From Hygrophila difformis (lineage: Eukaryota > Streptophyta > Magnoliopsida > Lamiales > Acanthaceae), in NCBI GenBank assembly GCA_030278955.1, contig JAOANR010000006.1, positions 55,704,915-55,768,914 on the forward strand: DNA of 64,000 bases. The letters run 5' to 3'. The position numbers and the translations under genes were made by a program. Below, piece after piece: positions 33,171 to 46,032 of this stretch (its first letter is position 1; each line of letters opens with the position of its first letter). Below the pieces are notes generated by a model, which ran no database searches, was not told the origin of the DNA, and saw only the letters and a program-made list of their open reading frames with translations.

Positions 33171-34716
33171 GAAAAAATTAATGGGTAGTGATTGAATAAA
33201 TTGTGTAATTGTCATTACTTCAAAATTTATGCATATATTGTATGGGGTATTATGGTTGGATGTAATTGATTATTTTAATCAATTTTATTGGGAACTATAA
33301 TCACATCGATCAAGCCTAATATTATATACTAATATATAAAGTTTGTTCATGCTATTAATAGTGTTAAGCTTTAATGGGCCCAGCATTAATTTTTATTTAT
33401 TATATTCGTACTAATTTTATTTTTTTATCTCAACTTCAAATATCGATATGTATATTTGAAAATAATGTAAATTTTTTAACTTTTATTATTAATTATAATA
33501 TTTCATGTTTAAGTGGTAGTAATTTATAATAATAATCTATACTTTACATTTTAAATAGTGTATTGTATACTTCATTATGAGATATGATGAATCGGTATAA
33601 TAATAATAAAAAATAGTTTTTTTAAAATATTAATTAAATAATTTTAATTCTTTATATAATAAAATATTTAAATATCTGGTTTTTTATAATATGAATAATA
33701 ATATATACTATTAAATAATTTATTATATATTTGGATTTTATTTAGTCGTAACTTAATAAATGGAAAATGAAATTTAGTGCAAATTTATAAAGATAATAAT
33801 AATGTTAAAACTATTTTATTTAAACAATGATATAATTAAATATACTCTATATATAATAATATAAGTATGTGCATAATTAGATTGTTTAGTTATTAATAGT
33901 AAATTATATTTATACTCCATCTCAGTTTTTAGTCTATTTATAGATCATTTATTTTATCGTTACGTTTTTTATTTTCAACAAATGGATGTGTTAATATCTA
34001 TTATTAACGCTTTATCGAGCAGAGCCTCTAATTTTTGCTTGGACAATTTTTTTAGGATTTAATTTTAATTTTTTGCCCATCATCGATACATTTGGTTATT
34101 TTGTGCTCTTCAGAAAAACACGTTTATACATAAAAATTATCTATGATTCATATATTCCCGTCAGCGGGTAATACTAGTAGTAATGATTTGTGATTAATTA
34201 TGGTCCTAATCACTAAAGAAACACTATTTTGACATTGTTTTTGTATTGCGTTTGCTATTAAAAATTTTATTTAAAGTTTAGAATTTATAGATTGAGAACA
34301 AAAAACTAGAGTGGATAATAGTACTAGTTTATTTTAAGTGCATTTTTTTTTTGATTTTTTTGTTTGTTTAATTTTTAAATAACTTTTTAGTTCTTAAAAA
34401 ATAATCCCAAACGCAAATACTAGAAGCTCTAAATAAGTCCCAAAGATAGCCATAGATTTTTGCACCCAAAGAAACTATGCAAAGGGGTGAAATTCTCTAA
34501 AACCCACCATAACAGCACATACATAATAGATTGCTGCTTCATTCTCTTTCTCTTATTTTCAGCAGCAAATCCCAAAAGCTGTCTGAATCCTCAGCCACAT
34601 TGTAATATGGCAAGACAAAGAACACAGACAGCAACATCACTCACAAGTCACACCTTCCTTCATAAATCATAAATCATATATAAATCACAACCACACACCA
34701 GTCTGGATATGGGACA
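33171..34716. other. AT-rich intergenic DNA
   Basis: No gene or intact element was found. A single Stowaway-like end (TACTCCATCTCAGTTTTTAG) appears near 33913 without a partner. The last part before 34716 is probably the 3' UTR of the minus-strand transaminase gene. Confidence 0.5.
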
Positions 34717-36983
34717 TCAATAAGGAACTGGAAACCTTTTAGCCTCAGGGCCAGCCACCATGTCTTCCCAAACCAAATCTGAAAGTGCCATTGTCAATTC
34801 CCCAACCTTACCTGCACCAAAAATACCACACCAACAACTCTATTTAAAAAAAAAAACTCGAAAAAAAATGATCAAACCATGCCCATGATTAGCTGAAATC
34901 AAGAGCGTAAGCGTACCGTCTCCAATAGGCTTCTCATCCCACTCGATGATAGGCAGAAGCGGAAGCGTGCTTCCGACGTACATCATCTCAGCAGCCATTT
35001 TGGCCTCGTCCACGGTCAGATTCCTCGTCCCAACGCTCTTCAACCGCCCCTGCTCGACCAACTTAGGCGCCAACTCAATAAGCCTCACCGCAGTGCATCC
35101 GCTCAAGATCTTGTCGAAGGAAGGCAGGATGAGCTCTTTCTCGGGAGTGATAAAGGCGACGTTCACGTTTGGACCCTCGGCTATGTAGCCTTCCTCGTCG
35201 ACCCAAATGGACGCGAACATGCCCTCGTCTTCAGCTTCCATCTTGGCGAGGACGTTCGGGAGGTAGTTCACATTCTTCATAGTGGCAAACAGAGGCGATT
35301 TCATTGGGGTTTTGGATGTCATTACTCTGACGCCCTCTTTGCACTGGGAGAAGTCTTCGTCTATGACGACCGCATAGAATGCGGGCGAAGGGCATCCTGC
35401 AGGGGAGAGTAGGAAGTCGCCAGGGCCCGCGCTCAGCCAGTATCTGAGGGTGCCTTTTCTGCATTGCGACGCGGATGTAAGCTGAATGAGGATGCTTCGA
35501 AGAGTGGATTTCGAAAAGGTGTGGCTGATCCTCGCTTTCGCTGCTGATCTTAGAAAACGAGCAAGGTGGTCGTCCAGCTCATAGAGGTATCTGTCAGCAG
35601 CCGGTGAAGCAATCATTAAAATGAGATAGATACATAGCTAAAACAACACGCACTAAAAGAATTTTCTGTTAGCGACTGAATTTGCGACCGAAATTTGTTA
35701 GCTATCATAGTTTTAGCTACCAAATTCACAATTTTTCTATTAGTGTCGTGAAAACGCAACAAAGAATAAACGAAGAAACATACAAATTGACTCCAAAAAT
35801 TTCCATTGTTTGCTTATGTAGTCCATCTAGAGACTAAACGATGTGCAAGAACTTCTTGAGGACTACATTTAGTCAGAGGATCTAGACCATGGATTCACAA
35901 GTGAGGTCAATCGAGAGAACACATTTGTGAGCTCGACACAAGTATATTTCAATTAGAATCGATTACTAATCACTTTTCAACTCGGCGCCAATTCAACAAC
36001 GCATTTATGGAGCAACAACAATACATGATATTGGACTTGGAGACTCAATCCATCTATGTGGGGAAAACAAGTCACATAGGGATGATACTCCCTCCGTTCC
36101 TTTTTAGTTGTCTTTTTAGAGAGTAAAAAGTGTTCCAAAATAGTTGTCATTTTGAGGTAGTTATAGGTAGTTATGGTATGTTTTTACTATAGTTCCCTTC
36201 ACTTTACATAAATGCTATTTGTTGATATTTATTAAGAGTGAGTGTAGTTGAAGGGTAAAAATGTAAATTTACGAGCTAATTAATGCAAATCTTGGTTATT
36301 GAAATTGAGCTGAAAGAGACGACTATTAAGGAATGGAGGGAGTATATGTTAATGACACAGAAGAGCCACATCATTTAATGTCCAAGACATGATCAATGTG
36401 AAAGAACAAAGAGAGGATGGAGATTGGAGTTACCCATCGAGAATAATGGCGGTGTCAAACACACCGTGGCCTCGATGAACCATGTGATCATCTATAGGGA
36501 TCACCATGATTGCTGGATCAAGAATGATCCCACCAAACACACTCGAATACATTGCTGGATAAGGCTTTGGCTTCCCCTCCCACTTCTCTTGCAGCTTCCC
36601 AAGCAACTAAACATGAAAACCACAGTTAAAAAGTAACAAGATCATCATCAAACACTACAAAAAACTGTTCCATGCTGCAATTATCATAAGAATTCATCCA
36701 ATTCAAGCAAAGAAAAACACATAATTTGAGGATCAGTTCAAATCATTCTGAAAACATTCCGCACAAGTAGCAATTGGAGGCCATCAATTCACCTCTGATG
36801 ATGAAGAAAACACATGAACTTTATTAAAGTCTTCACCATTTTCCACCTCTGAAGCAGTCACTGCAGAATAAAAAAGCAACAAAAACAAAAACCCAGATAA
36901 GTAAAAATTACTATTAAAAACCCTACACCACTAAATTCAGGAATTTCAAGAAAATCATTACAAGAAGCGTCAGATGATGCCAT
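34717..36983 (-). CDS. DAT1: Fold-type IV PLP aminotransferase, D-amino acid transaminase/ADC lyase-like
   Basis: Five exons, 36983-36962, 36860-36793, 36606-36434, 35590-34917 and 34811-34717, join in phase to 343 aa. The start gives MASSDASLTASEVENGEDF. PLP-enzyme class IV hallmarks are SVFGGIILDPAIMVIPIDDHMVHRGHGVFDT, the Schiff-base Lys about residue 193 in ATMKNVNYLPNVLAK, and the phosphate-binding EGPNVNVAFI and GCTAVRLIELA segments. It resembles Arabidopsis At5g57850 (DAT1), reported as a D-amino acid transaminase and related to folate-pathway aminodeoxychorismate lyase; the exact substrate is not readable here. The N-terminus is short for a plastid transit peptide, so either an upstream start exists or targeting is weak. 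The 843-bp intron holds two MITEs. Confidence 0.88.
35652..35746. mobile_element. 95-bp CACTA-type MITE in a DAT1-like intron
   Basis: The left end CACTAAAAGAATTTTC and right end AATTTTTCTATTAGTG are inverted, with the CACTA terminus on both sides. Flanking triplets ACG and TCG are a near-match for the 3-bp duplication of CACTA elements. Interior motifs GCGACTGAATTTGCGACCG are low-complexity. Confidence 0.7.
36088..36342. mobile_element. Stowaway-type MITE in a DAT1-like intron
   Basis: CTCCCTCCGTTCCTTTTTAG and the inverse of CTATTAAGGAATGGAGGGAG are flanked by TA (36086-36087 and 36343-36344). The interior AGTTGTCTTTTTAGAGAG matches the element at 2943-3504. It is a 255-bp insertion within the intron between 36434 and 35590. 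Confidence 0.9.
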
Positions 36984-38222
36984 AGAACGAAGAAAGAAAT
37001 TTCCAGAAGTGGGACGCAAATAAAAGAGATAGGTTTTGTAGGTTCAGAAAGGAATGCGGAAACCACTCATCTTATGGATGAGAATATAAGAAATAAGACA
37101 CGAAAAGATCCAATTTTTGTATAGTATAATTGAAACGAATGGGAGGGAGAGGTAAGTGTAGACAAGCAGAAAGAGTTCGTAAGCCAAGACGAGCAAAAGG
37201 AAACAGGGGAATCCATTCGAATCTGTTTTTCTTTTCTTTAATAAATGAGGAAATAAGCAGGCAGATTGCAATTATTGTCATCTAACAGGAAAAATCCAAG
37301 GAGCAGGACAAAAAGGGTTGGCTTGTTTGTCTTTGCTCTTTACTTATACACTGATTCCCAAATGAAGAATATACAGAAAACGAATAATTTGTGGGTGTTT
37401 AGTTTTTATTTTACTTTTGTTTCAAAGGAATCAATTAACACTCATAGCATGCCTCCACATGGAATCGGTCTCAATAATTGTGGATAAAGAAGACATTGTT
37501 CTAGATATGTAAATTTTAACTGTTGATTCATCAACCGTAGTACAATTCACATCTAACGGCAAGACAATGCTTCTTTTTCGTTAAGACCTTAAGGGATTTT
37601 GTGCTACACAAATGGTGTGCAAAAGCTTTTGTTATTTATACAATAATATTTTGTGTAAATAACAACGTTCATTGTTGCTCAATAAAGGCCTTCTTCAACT
37701 CGAGTTCAGTAACGTGAACTTGTAAATGAGTGGGGCAATTAAAGCCTATATAAGCTGTTCAACAAAAAAATAAAAAATAAATAAAAATAAAGGCCTTCTT
37801 CAACCTGCTGCTACTAAAAAAAACACTGGACAAACACCCTATCTACTCCTATTTGTGGAGTTAAAAAAGAATATGACTAGAGAAAATAAATGGCAACAAT
37901 CTGGATGGATTGTTCTATTACATTTTTCATCCTAGAATAATAGTGGATGAAGGATGAATACAAGAAAGAACAATGATGACATGAGTAAAAAGACATTGTG
38001 TATTACACTCAGAAAATTCAAATTCAAATTAGAAAGAGATATTTCTCACTACATCCTTTAATTAATTACTAGACATCAAAAGCTTCGAAACCAAACTGTC
38101 TTATTCTTTCCTCTTGCTAATGGCAGGAAAGTGACCTATATCTATGATCTATGTAGAGACAGAAACAACAAACTCAATAAATGAAAAAATGATTGATAAC
38201 CTGAAGTTTCATGGTGCTCAGA
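36984..38222. other. Intergenic region between the DAT1-like and clathrin light chain genes
   Basis: It contains the probable promoter/5' UTR of the DAT1-like gene (next to 36984), the retroposed fragment at 37700-37785, and the probable 3' UTR of clathrin light chain. No other gene was supported. Confidence 0.6.
37700..37785 (+). mobile_element. Short retroposed fragment with A-rich tail and 19-bp target duplication
   Basis: AATAAAGGCCTTCTTCAAC occurs at 37681-37699 and 37786-37804. The 86 bp between ends in an A/T-rich tail (ACAAAAAAATAAAAAATAAA). This is the signature of LINE-driven retroposition of a 5'-truncated SINE or other RNA. The source was not recognised. Confidence 0.8.
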
Positions 38223-40112
38223 TTAATTGATGAGGGAAGGCTCTCCCACATTCTGTTGTGCTTCAGCAGCAGATGAGTCATCCTTGTTGGGCAGTTTGGC
38301 GTCGACACCTTGATCTGAAGGTTGATTAGCCACATCAGTCTTTCCATCCTTTTCGCCTTCGCTTGCCTTGCTGGGAGCAGGAGCTTTCCCGTCCTCAGAC
38401 CCTTTGGCTGCTTTCTCATTCTTACCATCCTTCCCTTCCTTAGAATCTTTCTCATCTTTCGCAGCATCTTTCTCTGGTGGGGGTGGCAGCATGTGGGGCG
38501 GGGGGTTCTGCTTTAGCTTCAAAAGCATTTGGCGCATCCTTGACATGTCGGTGGGCTTACCGGGCTTTGGACCCAGAATGACCACAACGGCTGGTTTGTT
38601 ATCCTCTTCTTTCTTTTTCCTTCGCTTCTCAATGTTTGGAACCTCGCGAGGTATGAGCTCTGCTATCGCTTTCCAATACTGTTTGTGAGCTTCTTTGTGG
38701 AACTTCTCTTGTTGGGTTAGGAAAAGCTGTAAAAACAAACAAGTTTGATGCATTATGTGGGAACATCCAACAAAAGTATATATCTTCATGGGATTGTTGT
38801 ATAAAATTTACAAGTGGGATATGTTACTTTCTCCCTTTCTCTATTCTGGGACTTGGTAGCCTCAGAGTTTTGCTTCCTCTTCTCGTAAAATTGGCGTTTG
38901 TACTCATCTGCTTCAGCAATTAGCTGATCCCTCAACTCCTTTTCCTTCTTCTCTTTATCCTCGAGATATTTGGCATTTTGGCTGCGTCAACAAAGATAAG
39001 TGTCGAATTCATCAATCATCAATACATGCTGCAATCCAAGCATACATGGGAAGGTCAAGGGTCAACAAATGGAGTCACATTTGAAGGATATAAAAATGTT
39101 TGGTAAGAAATGGAAACTCATAGCCTAACAACCATTCATTCAACTATCAGGAGCTTAATAAGCATACATAAGATGGCAGCACATCATTAAAAAGCAGTTG
39201 TTTTCTGTAAGATACTAAAGACTACAAACAAATTAGAATTCATATGGACTAATGTACTATCATGAGTTGTCTACTGTAGGGAAAACGCCATATGCCTACA
39301 GAAGTTGGGTACATATATAACTGAAAAAGCAATGATGTTTTAGAATTCATTAAGCTTTATTAAGCAACAAGAACAGAGAAACATGAACATGCCAGTGCCA
39401 AGATATTGCGCCATGTTTGATCCACCCCTTTGTTATGCTTCTTTCAATTCTTTAAACTTTAAAACAGAGGCAGTCTACCAACAATGCATGTAAATCTGAT
39501 TCACAAACATCTTACAGAAACTTTGGGCATGATGTTCAACAGATTTTAAATCACCAAATTAGGGAAGAAAGCAGAACAGACATAGAATGATTTCTATTAA
39601 TTTCACAAAAAGTTCAATGCTTTTTAGAGCAATCAATCACGAATTGAACAGAAGATTGAACGAGTTTCCCACAAATCGATCCCTAGGTTAAAAAAACACC
39701 AACCGGAAATTATGAATTAGGGGAAAAACAAAATGAAATCCCTAGCTCACCGACGCCATTCTCGGAACGCGGCGCCTTCCTCGCGCATCTGGCTGGGATC
39801 GGGAAGCAGAGGCCCAGGGCTTTTAGGTGAGGAGAAAATTTCGTCGGCATTGTACGTCTTGGGTTCCTCATTCTCCGCCATTTGGAAATGGGAATAGTCA
39901 ATGTTTCCCATGCCGTGGGCGACGTCTGACGGTTGCATGTAATTGTCATCGGAAAATTCATCCATCTGCGGGGCGACGCCGCCGCCTTCGTAGCTGTAAT
40001 GCATGCCGCCGTCGCCGGTGAAAGGATGGTGACGCTGATGATGGTGATGATGCTCTTGATCGTCGCCTCCGTCGTCGGGCATCGTGTATAAACTCTCATC
40101 ATAGGATTCCAT
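38223..40112 (-). CDS. CLC: Clathrin light chain
   Basis: Three exons, 40112-39751, 38981-38828 and 38726-38223, join in phase to 339 aa, close to plant CLC length. Order: acidic, His/Gly-rich N-terminus ([12 protein letters not shown]); conserved plant CLC segment around [33 protein letters not shown]; long amphipathic helix that binds clathrin heavy chain ([45 protein letters not shown]); then a charged, Lys/Asp/Ser-rich tail with [23 protein letters not shown], typical of plant CLCs. It regulates assembly of clathrin triskelia in coated vesicles in the cytosol and at the plasma membrane and TGN. The start was chosen from [16 protein letters not shown]; the gene looks intact. Confidence 0.93.
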
Positions 40113-40556
40113 TGGTAGCTGGAATAGAATCCCTCGATCTGAAATTGTCTATTGTGGATGGATCGTTGCTCGTCTCCGGTGATGAATGTCAGAATATGCA
40201 ATGTGGTGATTATTCAGCTGTGAAGAAGAAAGCATTGCATGATGATGGGTGTAAATGGAGGAGGAGGGTTTTGATCAGGTGCAACGGAGGCACACCATAA
40301 GGATGATGCATTTAGGATAATAATAATAATAACAGAAAACACAAAAGAATAATAATACGTTGCATTTTCATTTGTTGATTTAATTTGCTGATGTGTAGTG
40401 TTTTTTGGGTTGTGTAGAATTGGTCACTCTTTTGAATTATTCAACTCACATAATTTTTTTTTGAATAGCCCAAGGCCGGATTACAGTTACAACCACAAAA
40501 AAAGAAGGGAAAACTAAAGCAGGAAAGAGTAAAAGCGAATAGAACAAGGCGGATCA

Positions 40557-42422
40557 CTCCCTAGGAAACCAAATTCCTAAAGCATCCGCAAAGAGTTCCC
40601 TCCTAACAAAGTCGGGTGGGAACGCCCACGTGATGAAGAACTCTTCATTGGATGCGCCTCGCCGAGCCAAGACGTCCGCAACTTTATTACCTTCACGAAA
40701 GATATGGTAAATGTTCGCTGAATCGAAGGAGTTAAGAACCCTTCTGATCCTTTGCAGCAAGGGAGCGAATGTGTGAGACGCTTCCCTATCCTCAAGAAGC
40801 CTAATGGCTGCCTTAGAGTCCGAGCAAATTTGAATGGAACGAACCCCCAAACCCTCCACATACTCAAGCCCGTGAGCTAGAGCCGCAAGCTCAGCAGAAG
40901 TAACGGATGTGTTCCCCAGGAAGCCACACCCGCCCCCACGCCACTGACCATTCTTTTCCCACACGACGAACCCAAAACCCGCTCGACCGCTAGATCCCAG
41001 TAAGCTCCCATCCACGTGCAAGACACTGTCATGTGTCCCATGCATGTTCCATCTTACCAAGATAGAGTTCTGGTGCTGTGGAGAAACCGATTCACTATTT
41101 TGCTCAGCATCAATGCATAAGGACTGAATCTCCTTAATCAGCGTCCAAGGAGGCTTTTAAAGGCCCTTAAAAATCCGTGAGTTTCTTTCCAACCAAAAAA
41201 TTCACAGCGCCAAGACAAACCTAACACCGTGAGTGTCATGAAGAGTTTTAAGAAGAACCCGAATGTCGCTGGTGTGCATATTGTCACAGTCCCCTGGAAC
41301 AACAATCTTGAGCCTCTTCCAACACGTCCTCACCCAGTTACAATTGAATAAGCAGTGACCCCAAGTTTCCACTTCCACGCCACAAATAGTACAAAGGGGG
41401 GAGGGAGCAAGATTCCTTCTAAACCTGATGGTGTTCACCGGAAGAGAATTATGAGCAGTAAGCTAGATGAAGAAACCAACCTTTTCAGGGATGTTAGTGT
41501 CCCACATCCATTTCCAGTTAGTGCCTGAAGTGTCCGGCTTCAAGAGGAATTGGTAAGCGAATTTAACCGTGTAGTGGCCATTCTGATTAGCTGACCAAAT
41601 CCCAAAGTCTGGGACGCTTTCTTCTAGCAGGGGGGGAGGAGTGGCAACAACTCCTGGAGAAGAGGGGGTGGGATAAGAGTATTGAGACCTGTCCAATTCC
41701 AAGCTCCACCATTTATCACATCCTTCACTTTAAGAAGTGTATCACTCGTTTCAACAAAGGGGATGATAGCCCTAATCTGTTTGTTCTTCCACCAAGGGGA
41801 GAACCATAGAGATGTGTTGCCATTCCCCAATCTAAGCGAGAATCCGTCCCGGATGTGGGAAAAGATTTTTTCCATAGTTTCCAATAGGTGAGACCTTGAT
41901 CTCCTTTTTTGAGGAAAGGTGAGATCGGCTGCAGAGAATTCCTCCTGGACAAGATGGACCCAAGGTTTGTCTTGAAAATTAATGAGACCCCAGAAAAGCT
42001 TCCCGAGGAGTGCAATGTTCATCACCCTCGCTCTCCGGATCCCCAAGCCACCCGCTGCCCTTGGAGTGGTGCACCTTTCCCAGTTAACCAAGTTAAGGCC
42101 TTTGCCATGTTTGTCCTTACAGAGGAATTTTCTTATCTTTTTATCAATCCCTTGACATATGGTCTCCGGAATCCAGAAAAGTTGCATATAGTACGTATGA
42201 ATGGTTGAGAGGACCGCTCGATAGTGCGTCAGCCTACCTGCCTTGTTCAACAATTTAGAGGCCCACCCATTAAGTCTAGCTTCCACCTTGTCAATAATAA
42301 AAGAGAAATCCGCGACCTTCGGTTTGTTGTCAAAGTGGGGAAGCCTAGGTATGATCCAAGGGAATCAGTGGCCTGTATATTAAGGGCTCCCTCAATCCAA
42401 GCACTGACAGAAGTTGGCAAGT
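40557..42422 (-). pseudogene. LINE ORF2 3' part: RT thumb, zf-RVT and RNase H
   Basis: Contains the segment beginning MEARLNGWASKLLNKAGRLT, the zf-RVT motif (WKWMWDTNIPEKVGFFI, then CTICGVEVETWGHCLFNC) and an RNase H domain (LHVDGS, SAELAAL, CSDSKAAI, GNKVADVLARRG) ending at 40557. Internal stops near 41463 and 41160 and a frame change break it. It is the segment downstream of the 42423-45267 insertion. Confidence 0.85.
41658..42422. repeat. 765-bp duplication, downstream copy
   Basis: Near-identical to 45268-46032 from AGAAGAGGGGGTGGGATAAG to GACAGAAGTTGGCAAGT. Differences are scattered substitutions and two compensating one-base indels. It flanks the 2845-bp insertion on its left. Confidence 0.95.
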
Positions 42423-45267
42423 TGATAATGGCCAGAAATGACCATTATTTTCAATCCATTTCCGTATCTGAAACGGGCATTTGATTGCATTCCGGTCTTA
42501 TATTAAATAAGAAAGCAGTAGAATTGGACTGATTTATGCATAATTGTAAAAATATTGAGCTGGTATGAAAAATGCATAAATATGTAATTTTATTACATAT
42601 TTATGTTAGAAAAATCCAAAAACATGAGAAAAAGAAAAGAAAAGAAAAAGGATACAAAAAGATGGGCAAAAGAATAAATAAGCCCATAAAAATACAAAAA
42701 GATGGGAAAAGATAGAAAAGCCCACAAAAAGAATAACTTTGGCCCATCTGGCCCATTCAGCTCTGTCTGGGAACATCTGGTCGAGGAACCCTGGTCGAGG
42801 ACCATGGTTCCGCGACACAGGAGAGATTCGCGACCCAGCATACAACATGAAGAAGAAGACCAGTCTGGGAACCTCCGGTCGAGGACCATGGTTCCGCAAC
42901 ACGACCAAAGCTCCGCGCCACCAACACCTTGGAGGCCAAGCCATGCCCCAGTCGAGGAACTCCTGTCGCGGTCCATACTTTAGCGACACAGACACGGATA
43001 AAGACACAAGACCCAGTCGAGAAGCATTGCCACATGCAGCCCTGTCCTGCGACAAAGTTGTGATGTGTGTGATGTCTTGAGACACAGTGGGCCTCAGATC
43101 AAGCCCATGGGCCTAGGGCTCCACTCCTATAAATATGAGGAGACCCCCATGAGCTCGCAGGTTGGAAAGTTAGAATTTCATTCTCTTGAAGACACAGTTG
43201 GAGAATTCCTCTCTAGGTAGTCTTAGTTTAGGTTTTATTTCATTTTTTTGTATTATTTAATTATGTCCATAGTTTAGCTTAGTTTAGAGTTTTGTTTTGT
43301 GTTTTATTGTTTCAGTAGATAGTTAACCAGTTTAATACCATGTTTTTCATTCTAACTTTGTTTTTAGGGTTTTGTAATACCCAAATCATGGGTATTAACA
43401 AACCCCATTGAATAATATGGGAAAATATTCACCAAATGTGTCCCAAATCATGAAATGGGTCTCACACCCCATGGATTTTATGCTTTCATTTTTCTTTTTG
43501 GGGTCATTTGACCCCCATTTCTCCTCATTATGCTTCCTACTGTTATTTTTATGGATGATGCTATGTATGTGTGTGATCAAACCCTAGATTAGGATGTTGC
43601 TTTATTTTAAATATTGTTCTAGATAGGTTTAATTCTGTTCAAGCATGTTCTTGTTATTTTAAATGTTGTTTGGTTGCTTTTGGCTTAGAATAGCTTTTTA
43701 ATCCAAAATGGGGTGAGATCACACTTTTTGCATGCTACTGTTCAACTTTGCTTTTTCTGACTTGGGTCCTGAACCACCCATGTCGCTAACCGACTGATGG
43801 GTGATTTTCACTACTCATATTTTACCACAAGCGGATGGTTGTCATCAAGTAATAAAAATCGGTGAATACCGGGTTGAATCCACAGGGAATTTCAGAATAT
43901 TATTTCATTCCGGAGAAATTTTAATTGTTCTTAAGTTCATTAATTATATTTAATATATGTAAAAAGATTTTGATTAATTCTAATGGTGATTTAATTAAAA
44001 ATAGTGACATTAAATTAAAAACAAAGCAAATTAGAATTGTATTTAATAAGAATATAAAATGGGAGATGCTTGTAATATTTCAAATATTGCCATCTTTATA
44101 TAAAATAGAAATTGCATATTGATTTAGCATTTTCCAATGTCTAAAAAGATCAATTTCTTAAAGTTAATTATTTTATAAAGATTAAAAATATTATGATCTG
44201 CTAATAATCAAATTATGCTTAAACAGATTTCATGGAAGTTGGTTAAATTATCTAACATTCTGTAATCATTATTCTAGGCTTAAATTTGAGTCTTTCCCAA
44301 GCTTACAAATTTTCCTATAGCAATTAAAAGGCACTTTTCATTTCCCAAATCATTGTGCACATGCTAGAATCCATTTATAATGTAATTATTCCCAATTCCG
44401 GTACTAAAATATTAATTCTACTTTTTATCTCCCGATTTAGCAAAGCAGAAATCACAGAATTGAATTCTAACATTTAATTATGCAGAACAGTGTAATTAAT
44501 TTAACAATTATGGTAAAATAATAGCAAAACATGGTAAACTGGATTTAATTAATAATATTAAAATGCAGACAGATTAGAATTAATGCCAGATTACTAAAAA
44601 TAGTGAACACAGATTGATCGATTAATTTAGGGCTTTAGCAGATTATAATTTGGATAGCAGATTTGACAAAACACCAAATATCGATCAATTCAATAACATC
44701 TAACATATAATCCTAAATTTAGTATGTGAATAGATTAATATTGTAGCAGATTAATTAAAGCACATTAAAGCAGATTGATCGATTAAAATGACAGATTCCA
44801 GATTTCTGCTAAATTCTAATTATCGATCAAATGCAGGCATACAATACATGATTTTAATCCACATTCTAATAATTCAAACAGATTAATCCAGATTACATAA
44901 TAAAACATCGACATATCATATTACTTCCATAAAAGATGAATTCGTACTTCAAAGTGATTCTGAACTCCCGTTCTAGAACACTTCTAACACGAACATTACA
45001 GAAATCCGTCTACAAATTAAGAACATGATAGCAGATTATATTTAGAGGCAATTCAATTCATTACAATGCAAGAAAAAGAAAGGCAACACCTAGAATAGGA
45101 AGAACACGCCCAGAACAACGTCTTTGATGCATTCCTCCGGCATGATTTTGTGTTTCCGGCCTTCTTCTCCCATTAGCAGATGTTTTCAGAGTGTTTATTT
45201 TCGAGTTTTGCAGTCTGTCTCTTGAAGAATGATGAAGAACCGTATTTAAAACTGAGTTCGGGTGGTT
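42423..45267. mobile_element. 2845-bp insertion of unclassified non-coding DNA in the LINE
   Basis: It carries no recognisable transposase or pol domain. It contains imperfect repeats of GTCGAGGACCATGGTTCCGC (about 42786 and 42879, with a looser copy at about 42954), an AT-rich leader-like stretch (43150-43780), and ATCGGTGAATACCGGGTTGAATCCACAGGGAATT (43838-43893), which resembles LTR-region sequence of plant retrotransposons. It may be a solo LTR or filler. No short target duplication was found; instead 765 bp of LINE are duplicated around it. Confidence 0.6.
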
Positions 45268-46032
45268 AGAAGAGGGGGTGGGATAAGAGTATTGAGACTT
45301 GTCCAATTCCAAGCTCCACCATTTATCACATCCTTCACTTTAAGAAGTGTATCACTCGTTTCAACAAAGGGGATGATAGCCCTAATCTGTTTGTTCTTCC
45401 ACCAAGGGGAGAACCATAGCGATGTGTTGCCATTCCCCAATCTAAGCGAGAATCCGTCCCGGATGTGGGGAAAGATTTTTTCCATAGTTTCCAACAGGTG
45501 AGACCTTGATCTCCTTTTTTGAGTAAAGATGAGATCGGCTGCGGAGAATCCCTCCTGGACAAGATGGACCCAAGGTTTGTCTTGAAAATGAATGAGACCC
45601 CAGAAAAGCTTCCCGAGGAGTGCAATGTTCATCACCCTCGCTCTCCGGATCCCCAAGCCACCCGCTGCCCTTGGAGTGGTGCACCTTTCCCAGTTAACCA
45701 AGTTAAGGCCTTTGCCATGTCTGTCCTTACAGAGGAATTTCCTTATCTTTTTATCAATCCCTTGATATATGGTCTCCGGAATCCAGAAAATTTGCATATA
45801 GTACGTAGGAATGGTTGAGAGGACCGCTCGATACAGCGTCAACCTACCTGCCTTGTTCAACAACTTAGAGGCCCACCCATTAAGTCTAGCTTCCACCTTG
45901 TCAAAATAAAAGAGAAATCCGCGACCTTTGGTTTGTTGTTCAAAGTGGGGAAGCCTAGGTATGATCCAAGGGAATCAGTGGCCTGCATATTAATGGCTCC
46001 CTCAATCCAAGCACTGACAGAAGTTGGCAAGT
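45268..46032. repeat. 765-bp duplication, upstream copy
   Basis: Partner of 41658-42422. It is contiguous with the rest of the LINE reverse transcriptase on its right and with the foreign insertion on its left. Confidence 0.95.

Noticed and set aside
42593..43085. Several overlapping open frames with Trp/Arg-rich products
   Set aside because: They track imperfect GTCGAGGACCATGG repeats and run on both strands, with no family resemblance.
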